Program-made: the position numbers and the translations under genes
DNA from: Polychytrium aggregatum
Lineage: Eukaryota > Chytridiomycota > Chytridiomycetes > Polychytriales
Direction of reading: 5' to 3'
DNA length: 64,000 nucleotides
NCBI RefSeq assembly: GCF_025602895.1
Contig: NW_026516310.1
Span: 62,001-126,000 of the forward strand
Shown: positions 20,801 to 31,018 of the stretch, one piece after another
How the letters are laid out: each line of letters begins with the position of its first letter
Position numbering within the stretch: the first letter of the stretch is position 1
Notes under the pieces: model-generated
Told to the model about the DNA's origin: nothing
The model's database searches: none
Seen by the model: only the letters and a program-made list of their open reading frames with translations

Positions 20801-21752
20801 CTGCACGGGTTGCCCGACTCAGTCGTATCTGATCGCGGCCCCCAGTTTGCCTCTCGTTTCTGGGACAGGTTCCTTGAACTGCTCGGAACAACAACCAACC
20901 TCTCGTCTGGGTTCCACCCCCAGTCCAACGGTCAAACGGAGCGTGTGAACCAGGTCCTTGAACAATACCTCCGATGCTACACCTCCTACCGACAAGACAA
21001 TTGGGTGGACCTCCTTCCACTGGCCGAGTTTGCATACAACAACGCAGCTCACGAGTCGACCGGGGTCGCACCATTCTACGCTAACTACGGTCTTCATCCT
21101 AGATTCTCTGTGCACCAGCCTGTCGGGTCAATCAATCCGGCTGCCGAACCAGCCTGTCGGGTCAATCAATCCGGCTGCCGAGTCACACGCCATACTCATT
21201 GGCAATATCAGGGAGTACTTGACTGCGAACCTCCGCGACTCCCAGGAGCGTTACAAGTACTACGCGGACCTGCGGCGAGCGGAGGCACCCGAGTACTCCC
21301 CGGGTGACCAAGTCTGGTTGCGCCGCCTCAACATCAAGACCACTCGCCCCTCCGACAAGTTGGACTACAAGCGCATTGGTCCGTACAAGATCAAGAGGAA
21401 GATCAACGACGTTGCCTACGAATTGGAACTCCCACCACGTTTCCGGATTCATCCGGTATTTCATGTGTCACTGCTAGACCCCCACGTGACCCCACTCATC
21501 CCCAATCGTATCATCCCACCCCCACCACCAGTTGAAGTCGAGGGCAATATCGAGTATGAGGTCGAAGAAATATTGGACTCGAAGAAACAAGGTCGTGGGA
21601 TGCTTTACTTGGTATCCTGGAAAGGATACCCAATGTCGGAATCCACCTGGGAATCGCCCGCAAATGTGATGAACGCTCCGGAGCTGGTGGAGGAGTTCCA
21701 CCAGCGATACCCGGACAAGCCAAAGCCGGTATCCAGGTCTCGCAGTCGGTGA
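17840..21752 (+). pseudogene. Element C Pol, four disabling changes
   Basis: Domains run in order: a long Pro/Ser/Thr-rich N-terminal extension, retropepsin (VDSGSTTCFVD, VVLGLPWL), RT (YLDDILVFSNSQ), RNase H ([13 protein letters not shown]), an Asp/Asn-rich insert (20,230-20,330), integrase (zinc finger, VSDRGPQF, SNGQTERV) and a chromodomain (YEVEEILDSKKQ ... YLVSWKGYP). Breaks: an extra C in the C7 run at 19,558-19,564; a TAG at 20,052-20,054, probably from CAG; a missing base at the G4 run 20,635-20,638; and a 34-bp tandem duplication at about 21,115-21,182. It is non-functional as assembled, although two of the four breaks are in homopolymers. Confidence 0.85.
21115..21182 (+). repeat. 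34-bp tandem duplication in element C pol
   Basis: The unit beginning CCAGCCTGTCGGGTCAATCA occurs twice in direct succession with period 34, the second copy starting at 21,151. As 34 is not a multiple of three it shifts the integrase frame; homology resumes in the +1 frame. Confidence 0.85.
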
Positions 21753-21765
21753 AGGGGGGAGTGAT

Positions 21766-22061
21766 GTGACGACTCGGTCCAATCGCCACATGTCGCGAGG
21801 GCTGGGTCGTACACGCGAGCGAGGAGGCTCCCCACCACTACCCCCACTGCGGTTTGCTGGGTTCTCACGATATATAAAGGGTGAAGCCCCAGCACTGGAA
21901 GGACCCAGCAAGACGAGTCTTCTGTTCATCTCGCCTTCCTGCCTACTCCGCTGACCAGCCTGTCTGAATACACCTCCGTTCCCACGCTGCCTTGCCCGCT
22001 CCGCTCGCCCGTGCCCCGATTGTCCCATGTCCCGTCCCCGGTCCGTCCCTCGTTCATTACA
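21766..22061 (+). repeat. 3' LTR of element C
   Basis: It starts TGTGACGACT after a G-rich polypurine stretch (GAAGGGGGGA, 21,751-21,760) and ends TTCATTACA. A strong TATATAAA at 21,871-21,878 is the probable promoter. The 5' copy is not in the window, so boundaries rest on the TGT...ACA ends. Confidence 0.7.
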
Positions 22062-22187
22062 GTTCGGTGTTGTATTCCATATCAAGAGAGATGTTTCCAA
22101 TGATCCGAAAACTCTCAATGACGCACTGTTGCCTCTGCCCATTATCCAACACATAACACAGTATATCCGTGCAGAGTCTCATTCTCC

Positions 22188-25100
22188 TCAACTGTGTTTC
22201 CTCGATGCCTTCCTTGGGCGCTGTGAGCTTGCCGGTGGGTTGGCACGTCGATTCGGTAGCGAGAGGTGATATCTAGACCAGATATTTATCAGCTCGTTGG
22301 CTTCCGTTGCTGTGTCTCCCATCCAGATAATGACTTCCAGATTCTTACCTTTCCTTCTCCACTCTCTGCCGCAAAATGCCAGTCATCACAAACTCGTTGG
22401 TGTGGATCGTCCATCCCTTCTGAGCAAGTGCTTGACACTCCTCCTCGTCTTCATGGCAGCCCAAGACGATGGTATTTTCGTCTGGGGATTCATCGACTCG
22501 CTGTATCATCTGAGACACGATGTACGGATTTAGTGGGCCATCACTATGTTGATCGTTGCGGTCGCCATTACTTCCACCTTACCGTGCCGCCCGATGCGCT
22601 AACAATCTCCCTCAGCTCGTCTTCCGCAGGTTTAATATTTTTTGTTGCATAGAACTGCAGCCCCTTCATCAGCGAACTTGGATGCATCTGAGTCTGTGCA
22701 AGGGAAGACCTCAGCGAGAAACTATGGGCCTTCTCGCCTTCCTTATCTTGTAAAATGAACTTCTTTTCGTCTGCCAGTTGAGCGTCGTAGTCGTCACTAT
22801 GGCTGTCTCCAAGTCATCATACTCATCGCTCAAGATGGAGCATCATTTATCTTCCAGCAATCGCCGAACTCTTACCCACAAAGTAGCCCTTTGATTTTGA
22901 ATCGTCGAGCCACCGGATACTGACAATGTTCCGACCAGCGGAAAGCGCACATAAAAACTTCACTGTGCGTCGTATTTTGTCTGTGACCAGGTGTGTGCAG
23001 TCTTCCCATGAATCTGCGACTCGTCCACCAAGATCCTCTACGATCTAAATTAAGCCCAGCCAAGTCGATCGCTTCAGGTTCAGAATATACCACCACGTTT
23101 CCCCCCCCCAACACACATGCATCCGGAGTATTTTCGCCACTCACCGCCCGACGTGACTCATCATCGATTCCAGTAAACATGACACTTGGAGCTATATCTG
23201 TGTGAATCGCCTTTGCATCATCCGTGCCGTATGTCCACGATCGCTGCGCTCGAACCGAGCTCGTCCAGCTGTAATTTTGAGTTGACCACATTCTCGTTAA
23301 TCAACTATGGCTTACCCCATTCTTCATCCCGCCTGCGACATGCATTCGTTACAGGCTCTGACACTGTCGTCAAAAATATGTTCTAGATCATCCAGGACTA
23401 ATGGATAGGAAGGCTACACACCTATCTTGCGACTGCTGTACCGACTGGCTGCTCAAGGGGTTCATAATGGCTTGCTGATTCTGCTCCTCGTCCGTTAACA
23501 GACCCGAGTTTCCACGGGGCAGTGTTCTCTGAGAGGCACTTTCTTGGTTGCTGCGGTCCCTTATTCGCTTTGACTGTCGAGCTGCTGTTGAGATGTCTCG
23601 AGCCTTGCGTTTCCGAGTTTTGCCCAGAGTCAGAGTGGCATTTGCATCACCCTCGCTTTGAGCAGTGGACACTGATCTCAGTGTCGAGGACACTGTCAGG
23701 GCAGGGGTATATTGCGACAAAGTCTCGTGCTGTGGGCCTTCCGAGCTGTCGCTGGCGCCATTTCGTGTGATATGAACTGAGGCCTGCTCCTCTTCAGTCA
23801 CATTCTCGATGTTCTCGGCTGCCTCCTTCGCTTCCGAATATGAACCCATCTCGGCAATGTCGTCTATTTTCAGTGTAGCTGTGTCTGGGGCCTGGCTGAT
23901 CGAGTGTGAGGCCCAGAGCTCTGATACCCGTTGCTCCTCGTCTTCGACAGCGGTTGATTTGCCAAAAACTTCGGATGTCTTGCTGTTACTTCGACTACTT
24001 CGACTACTTCGGGTGTTGGTTGTTGTTGATGAACTTGTCCGCCAAGAGACAGCCCTTGCTGCTGCTCGATGTTCGAGGACCACCGAGGGCTCGGAAAGAA
24101 TTACCGAATCGGAAATCTCATCCCACCTACCAGGCACCTTTCGACGACCTGAGATTGCAGATTTTGCCAAACGCTTCTTTGCTTGGCCCCTCTGTGAATT
24201 TCCGCGGAATGATTCGGCTTCTGCGTTCACTGGAGGCACTGAATACTGAAAGCTGGACTGAGAAACACGATGCACCTCATTGTCCGTCTTGTCATCCGAA
24301 ATTTTTGACTCGTTGATAACATCGGGTGTGCTTGACTGATGAGCCGATAGTGTCGCACCATCACTCGTGCTGGAATTCTGCCGCTCGGACACTGACGAAT
24401 GGTTTGGGTTTGGGCTGGATGAAGGGCTGTTTCGTTGAACGCTCTTGTTTCTCGATTTGGCAGCAGAGTCTTGACCGTCACCAGTATCGTGAATATCAGC
24501 AAATGATGCCAAGGCATCTTGTGCATGGTGACAGTTTGATTGGGCGGCGACGCACGAATCAGCGACCTGATTGGTGATCCGGTTATTTGACGTCCTCTCC
24601 GCGGCCAGATGGAGGGCCATGTTCATGGGAACGGTCGTACTTTCCGTTTCCGAGCCCATCCACACCCCGCCAGGTGTGTCAGACAGAGCATGTGGATCAA
24701 CTTGGCCTGGAATCTCTTCTGCCCGGTGTGCAATCGAGTCAATGCCATCGTCAGCTTGGACTGGGGCATTGTTCTTCTGGACACGATCGACACCGATATC
24801 AGCATCCGGCTGGGCTTCTTCGTTTGGATTTGGCCCATTCGTTCTGCCATCGCCAGGATCGCCATGTAGCAGAGCCCCTCGTTCGTTTGCTATCGCAGGG
24901 TCTGGCGTGGCATGGACGCTCCGCCCGCTCTTGGCGGATCTGGACGACAGGAATCCGTCCAAGTCCGCCTCGATCAAGAGAGTTGGCTCCAGATCCAATC
25001 CGGTTTCGGTCAAGTTGTTCTGGACAAAACCCTCGTCTGGCCAGCTTCCAATGTCATGTTGGGGCTGCAGAGGCTGGGTTTGAGGCTCGCTGCTGTGAAG

Positions 25101-26490
25101 ACTTGTCGCTCGGTTGGCTCCTGAGCCGCGATCGTCCAGCAGATCAGGCGATGGAAGTATCAGCTTTGACGAACCCTGCTCGCTCTTCGTTTGTGTCGAT
25201 TCATATTCATCAAATACATCGGCGCCTTCCCCTAGGAGGTCGGCCGGGCTAGCCTTCTTTATCTTGGAGCGGCTGCCGCCGGGAATATGAAACGCGGGGC
25301 TTCGAATCGGCGAAAGCATCGACTGATGGGTCCGCGAGATGTTTTCATGGATGAGAGGGACAGAGCTCGAAGCTTCATCAGCCGGGATAACTGGTTGAGT
25401 TGAAACAACGTGCTCGATATTCGACGAGCCTGTACCCTCGACGATCTGCGTTGTTGACACCATGCCGCTCTGGACGAGTTGGGTGGACGGTCCATCGAAC
25501 GGCGGAGACGCAAATGGGGCCGGCATGGTTGGCTCTACACTTCCAGAGTCAGTCTGGCCGAGCGGTGCTCCGTCGTCTAGAGTATTCAACAAAGTCAGCC
25601 AAGCAGACCACTTCATAACCGCTATGTTCGCCGATATCCTGCCTCACACTTGCCTGTTTGTGTCTCCTACACCGTTAACCAAAGAACCGGATATGGAAGG
25701 GGTCAAAAGCTGGGCGAGGCCGATTCAAGAGCTGGCAACATGGGTCAGCGGCTTGGTCTGGCAGTGCGAGACATCAAGCCTGCTGGCGCCAGATCCGCTC
25801 ATGGAGCCAGACCATCCATGGACCCTGGACAGCTGGGCTCCCTTAACCGCCGCCTCGCCCCCCCCCCCTCGCTTCATTCTCTGCCTCGTCATGCCTCTGA
25901 TGTTCTCGGCATACCACCGCCCAGAAGCCCGCATGCTGGATAATGACTACCTTGTCTTCGCGAAGTGGATCAACGATTTCATAACGGCATACGGCCGGCC
26001 CGAATTGAACTGCTTGGTTGTTCAATAGCTGGTACGCCCTTGCAGGATACAGTCTAACGGAATCGTCACCTTGGCCAATAGAGGTAAAGTTTGTGGATTC
26101 GAGGTCCTGGATAAAATGGATCGATCCTTGCGAGGATATCTCTACCGAGGATGAAGAGCATGTGTCAAGGCAGTAATCAAGCACCCAGCAGTGTTCGTCA
26201 GAATTGTCGGCTGGAGCTGTTGAGAGGAGTGAGCAGTGTGATGGATGCTGGTCCCATCTGATTCTGTCCAGCTCTCCCAGGCGAGAGTCCCTACAGACTG
26301 GTCTCTGACGGAACTGTTACCAACCGAAAATCGCATGGAGTCCGCTGACACCAGGCACGGGCAATACGACATCAGCTTCCATGTTGCTTCCAACACAGGT
26401 AATTCCTGTGTGGATGGGGTATTTGATCTGGTTGTCTGGATTGGCTTCATCAATGCAATAGAGATAGGCAGCCTAGTCGCAGAAGCGCAC
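22188..26490 (-). CDS. MDC1/Mdb1-like DNA-damage mediator: FHA domain, long disordered region, tandem BRCT
   Basis: MDC1 (S. pombe Mdb1) binds phosphorylated H2A at DNA breaks through tandem BRCTs and recruits repair factors in the nucleus. Here an N-terminal FHA domain is split over two exons (GITCVGSNMEADVVLP near 26,390; IQDLESTNFTSIG near 26,090). A large exon (23,422 to about 25,600) encodes a Ser/Thr/Gln-rich disordered stretch. BRCT1 follows (PSVMFTGIDDE near 23,180; THLVTDKIRRTVKFLCAL near 22,960), then BRCT2 (LQFYATKNIKPAEDEL near 22,660; IVLGCHEDEEECQALAQKGW near 22,420). TVKFLCAL holds the Lys that in human MDC1 contacts the phospho-tail. The last splice (donor at 22,348) leads to a basic tail ending at 22,188; otherwise the stop is at 22,345. 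The first exon is unresolved. The FHA Arg is replaced (VGS for VGR). Confidence 0.75.
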
Positions 26491-26776
26491 GATCGGTCGG
26501 GATCGACCGCTGTTGTCAGTTTCCATGGGAAGTTGGGGGGGGGTAAAGATACCCCATGTGCGCAAGCGAGGGGCAGAGTCTTTCGAGACTCGATGGATAC
26601 CCTGCCGACTTGGCGGCTCCGCATCTTCCGCTCGCGGTTGCAGCTTTGATCGCCGGGCAAACCACATTATCTTCTGGACGAGAATCGGTTCGGAATATGC
26701 GATGGCACAGCGCCTCAGTGCGGCGGAGCACCGAGGCCATAAAAACCCAAGACAAAATAGATGAAGACTTGTTTAC

Positions 26777-27167
26777 CAGCTTCCGCTCACTGGGTGAAAG
26801 GCCCAGCTTGTCCTTGACTTCGTTGACAAAGGCCAGTTTGGACAAGAGAGCCTGGTCGTAGGACGACGAGTCGCTGGGGTCGCTGACGGCTTGGGTGGGC
26901 TCGACGGAGGCCGGATAGGTGTTCGCAAAGGTGCCGAGGAGGGGGCTCTGCGATCGCGGCAGCGATTCACGCATCGCTTTGGCCGGCCTGGTTGGATCGG
27001 GTTGGATCTGGGAGAATTGAGGGGGCGATCTGGGAGGACGTTCGCTCCAAGATGATCAAGGCCATGACGACCCAATCCCCAAGCAGGCCGCCCGACATCG
27101 CACCAGGCGCCGCGCTGCGCATCGTTCGCGCCTCGCCCTTCGCTTGCTGCCGCTGCTTGCGTGTCAT
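26777..27167 (-). CDS. Possible small membrane protein, unrecognised
   Basis: I do not recognise this gene and am not sure it is real. Two minus-strand exons can be read: MTRKQRQQAKGEARTMRSAA... from 27,167, with a hydrophobic segment LLGDWVVMALIILE, to a donor at 27,040; then an exon 26,947-26,777 encoding a polar stretch with FVNEVKDKLGLSPSERK before a GTAAAC donor. Any third exon is unclear. It could belong to the 5' region of the neighbouring MDC1-like gene, but the content does not resemble an MDC1 N-terminus. Confidence 0.25.
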
Positions 27168-27541
27168 CTCATCGGACAGATCGCTCGGGGCCGAGATACG
27201 GACACTTCCCAGCAGCCCAGTCGGCCTCAGATCTCCAGAGTCCACAATGCTTCCCTCGGGCCCCTCAGGTAGCGGCAATCTGCCGGTCGGCGCTGTAGGC
27301 GACGGACAAGCCCTGCGTTGATGGCCCCATTGCTGCCGATCGCTGTCGATCGCTGTCGATCCTGGTCGGTTGCTGTCGATCCTGGTCGGTTGCTGCACCT
27401 CCCGCTGATTCACATTCTCCCCACCGTGTTTATCCCGCCGGACGCAATGGTATCCAACCATAGGCTTCTGTAAGTCGGCTGTTGTGCGTGTTTAGCGATG
27501 GGCCTGTGGATCTCTGGCAATGCAGCCCAGGACACAATCTC

Positions 27542-29137
27542 ATGGCGAATCCTCATCGTGCAGACAATGCACCCGTGTCCAAGGGGGTGTTTCTGTTCGT
27601 CGGAATCAACAGCCTACTCTCGGCCGTTTTCAAGTTCAAGCACAGCTTTCATCTGCAGCTTTTCCCCCACATTGTGCGCGACCACCAAGTACGTTTGCTC
27701 CGGCCGTGGATACCATTGGAGGTGCCAGCACTTGCCCAAGCCCATACGGACAGAGCTCGGGACTAATCTTTTGATTGCATTCGAACTCGTGGTGGCGAAT
27801 GCGGATGACCGGAGCAGTTCTGGAGACTGATCTCAACTCATTGCGGTGAGTTTGCTGGACAGCCATGAGCCTGAGGAATCTCACTACTTGCATCGGCGCC
27901 TTGGTCCTGCCTCTGTTATGATTTTAATCGCCACCCCTCTCGCCGCTGTCTCGTTCAAACTCCTCAACTATCAAACTTTCAAATCGTCGCGCTGAACTAC
28001 TTCCGACGAACAACCAGCTTTCCGCAGCAGTGCAGAGATCCTGTTCGGCAGCTTGTTGATCTACCACATGCGCTTAATTGAGCGACAATGGGGAACCTCC
28101 AAGTTCGCTTCCTTTGTGACAATCACTTCGACCCTGTCAACCATATTCTACGTGGCCGTCCTCGCCTCGGGCCATTACTTTGGCCTGAAATATGTGTCGT
28201 CGGGACCATATGCCATTATCGTACGTTCCAACCTACGCAACCGCGCCAGTGACCCCGACTAGAGTCCACTGCCGATTCGTCTGCGAGGCCGCTCGATGGA
28301 CTGAGACTCGCCGGCTCCGATTACTCACTCTCCGACTCCCTCGCACCGCCAGTTTGCTGCCCTGTGGCAGTATCATGCAACTGTTCCGGCCACTTGGAAG
28401 TCGCAGTTGCTGGGCATGAGCTTCAGCGACAAGTATCTGCCATACATGATGGCTGCCCAGGTAACTTGGTCGCGAGTTGGCAAGTTGTATTTCGATGCAA
28501 GTTCGAGTTCTGATATGCGGCATCAAGCTCCACTTGTGCGATTGACCCCTTGCTGTCGCCGTCATGCATGGCCGGCGTCTTGACTTCACGCCTCGAATCT
28601 GGATCGCTGTAACCGTCTGGGCATGGTATTGGTCGCATCGGTCTCATCTCGCCGCAATCTGCCTTTTCCTCCCTCATCCTTCCCCATTGGCGACATGGAT
28701 CGCGATCCAAAACGAGGAAGCTCTTGCTGTCGTCGTTCCCAAACTCAGCCGTGGCCGGCGTCTGTGGCCTTGCCGCAGGAATGCTCTATCGACAACCGCT
28801 ACTTCCCTTCCAAAAGTGGCGCTATCCCCAGGCTGTTCGCAGCTTTTGCAAGGCGTGGATCCTTCCCTTGCTGATGTCCTCCAATGTCCAGCGACCTTCC
28901 CTCACCAATGTTCAGGAGCGTACACCTCGACCACCCGCCCCAAGAACCAGTAACCATGATGCCGACACTATTGCCCAAGCTTCGACAGAAAATCCTCCAG
29001 AGGAACAGATCTCAGCCCTTGAAAGCATGGGCTTCCAGCGCGAGGACGTCCTCGCCGCGTTGCGCATGAGCGGCAATGATACAAATCGAGCGGCTGCACT
29101 CTTGCTTGATGGGCAGGAGGGTCAGAACATGCAGTGA
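27542..29137 (+). CDS. UBAC2-like ER rhomboid pseudoprotease with C-terminal UBA domain
   Basis: UBAC2 is a multi-pass ER protein with a rhomboid-like membrane domain lacking protease residues and a UBA domain that binds ubiquitin; in animals it acts in ER-associated degradation and lipid-droplet protein control. Exon 1 (27,542-27,688, 49 codons) encodes the first hydrophobic segment, GVFLFVGINSLLSAVF. Later exons give FWRLIS near 27,820, then FGSLLIYHMRLIERQWGTSK near 28,050, close to human UBAC2 CSSLLIYNFRIFERRYGSRK, and further hydrophobic stretches. The last exon carries the UBA domain, EQISALESMGFQREDVLAAL, ending at 29,137. Introns in the middle were not all resolved. Confidence 0.78.
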
Positions 29138-29349
29138 ACCTGGGTACACCGATTGACACGCTCTATTTGAGGATTGGGTCTTCGTCATCGAGAGAGCCTT
29201 CTTAGCACGATCCCGTTGCTGTGGACGGATTATAGCTACACGAATCTTTGTTTCCGAGCCCTGTGATGTGACAAAGTCTATACTCGAATTCTCAATATTG
29301 GCATTGCCGTTCTGGATCGTACTGGGCCTGGTGTGATGCGCCATACAGG

Positions 29350-29388
29350 GGATCTGGATTTGGATCTGGATTTGGATCTGGATCGCCG
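29350..29388. repeat. Short 12-bp tandem repeat
   Basis: GGATCTGGATTT is repeated about three times in the gap between the convergent UBAC2-like and Pin1-like genes. The rest of this 569-bp gap (29,138-29,706) shows nothing recognisable beyond 3' untranslated sequence. Confidence 0.75.
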
Positions 29389-29706
29389 TCGGCAATGACC
29401 ACCAGCACAGTCATGGACTCTTCATGGCGCACCATTGCCGTTGCCCATGGCATTGATCTGAGATATACACGGCCATGCCACACACACCAACACCAACCGA
29501 CAGACACGGCCGTGCGGTGTGCTCGAGAGCTGTCCTTTTCAACACCGTCATGCCCTCGCCGATGCACCGCCGACCGATAGCACACCGAGATTGCACCGCA
29601 AAACAAGTTTCACGACAGAGGACTATTGATAATTGAGAGTGAGGCGATCCCTTCGGATTTCCGACCATTACAGCCTTTGACAACAAGCTGTGCTGCCGCT
29701 GCCATG

Positions 29707-30830
29707 TTAGGCCGTTCGCAAAATCAAATGGATGCCCGAGTCCGATTCGACAGGCCCGCTGAGCTCTCCGACTTGCAGGGCAAACCTAAAAACATGGATA
29801 CCACCAAGCATCAGAACGTCGAGCGCCCAATCGGCCGTTTCAAGCGCATGCCCTTATCCGTCCGTCAGCTCATTGATCACCCATCGTGCTTGATGGCATG
29901 ATCCTGCAGGACACCACACTGGCTTATTCGTCGACCCAGTTCTCGCACGACGAGCCATCGAGACTCCACTTTGGTCGATACGAACGTGGCGGATTCAAAG
30001 GCAGGCTGCATTGCGCCAGGTCCAAAAAACCCAAGATCGCCGTCTTTCTTTGCCGAACTGCAGTCGCTTTCAGTTCGGGCCAGCTGTCCGAGCGTTAGTT
30101 CGCCGCTGACGATGCGCTCGCGATAGCCTGAAACAAGTGAATGTTGCATTGAGATAATCAGTGGCAGGGGCGAGAAAGCCGCCCGAAGCTGGCAGGATCT
30201 GCTTCCTCAGACACTCAGCCACTACCTTGAATGATTGCATAGGCCTCTTCCTTGGTTCGTGTGATGTTTTCCTGATGGCACCCACGGTAAGTTAGCCAGA
30301 TAGAACGGGGGCACAATCATGGACCATGTCAAAAGAACAGCATGCCAAGCACTTGACGATGAGTAGAGGGCTCTCTATGGCCAGCTGGTCTAGAGATGAG
30401 AGAATTGGCATCCGCAAGCCAGAGCAGGGTCGCTTACTTGTTTCCACGACGACGGACGGCGAGAGTCCCTGTGTTTGACGAGAAGATGCGAGGCACGCAC
30501 TTCCCCGGCCTTGACGTGGGGCTTGTAAGAGTCATCGGGCTTATCCCACTGACTCTCGCCTGTTTGGCGGTTGAAGTAGTAAGGTCGATCGCGGGATTTT
30601 GACCAGCGTTCCTGCGTTGGGCGAAAGACAACCCGACGGCGACGAATGCAGATCCAGAGCGTGATGATGGAAACGAGCACGGGGATGAACAGGGGATGAG
30701 AATGGGGATGAGAATGGGGATGAGCAGACTGATCATATTCAGGCGTCCAGAGGTCCGCAGTTTGGTCGTCGTCGTCGCAGGCGGATCGATGCCGTGCAGT
30801 TCTCGTCCTGACCTCCCAGGGCGACTCCAT
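29707..30830 (-). CDS. Pin1/Ess1 phospho-Ser/Thr-Pro prolyl isomerase (WW + parvulin)
   Basis: Pin1/Ess1 binds pSer/Thr-Pro through its WW domain and isomerises the bond; fungal Ess1 acts on the RNA polymerase II tail. A short first exon, 30,830-30,813 (MESPWE), is inferred, then an exon ending 30,438 with the WW core WSKSRDRPYYFNRQTGESQW and the parvulin start VRASHLLVKHRDSRRPSSWK (basic loop and catalytic-site His). Exon 30,271-30,226 encodes NITRTKEEAYAIIQ, 30,127-29,987 encodes GYRERIVSGEL ... SDCSSAKKDGDLG (active-site Cys), and 29,785-29,707 encodes VGELSGPVESDSGIHLILRT. All signature residues are present. It is divergent from the FHIP gene with 188 bp between start codons. Confidence 0.9.
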
Positions 30831-31018
30831 TGTGTCGGCGGCTTGTTGCTGGCGATGAGAGGGCAAAGATGCAGAACGGGAACCCAGGGGCCAGAAGCGA
30901 GGGTTGGGCACTTGCTCTCGCTCTCGCCTGTTCTCGCCGAGACCTGCAGGGCCAAGACGGCAGCCCAACCCGGCTGAGCGAACGCTCCTCCCGCCCTCTG
31001 CATCAACATCCGGCCGAT

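Noticed and set aside
24571-25252. Plus-strand frames of 170-221 aa over the MDC1-like gene
   Set aside because: They are antisense to the large disordered exon, which joins FHA to BRCT exons in a consistent gene model; no homology on the plus strand.
29704-29901. Plus-strand small gene starting at 29,704
   Set aside because: The sequence is antisense to the last exon and intron of the Pin1-like gene, whose conserved C-terminal motif VGELSGP...GIHLILRT reads on the minus strand.
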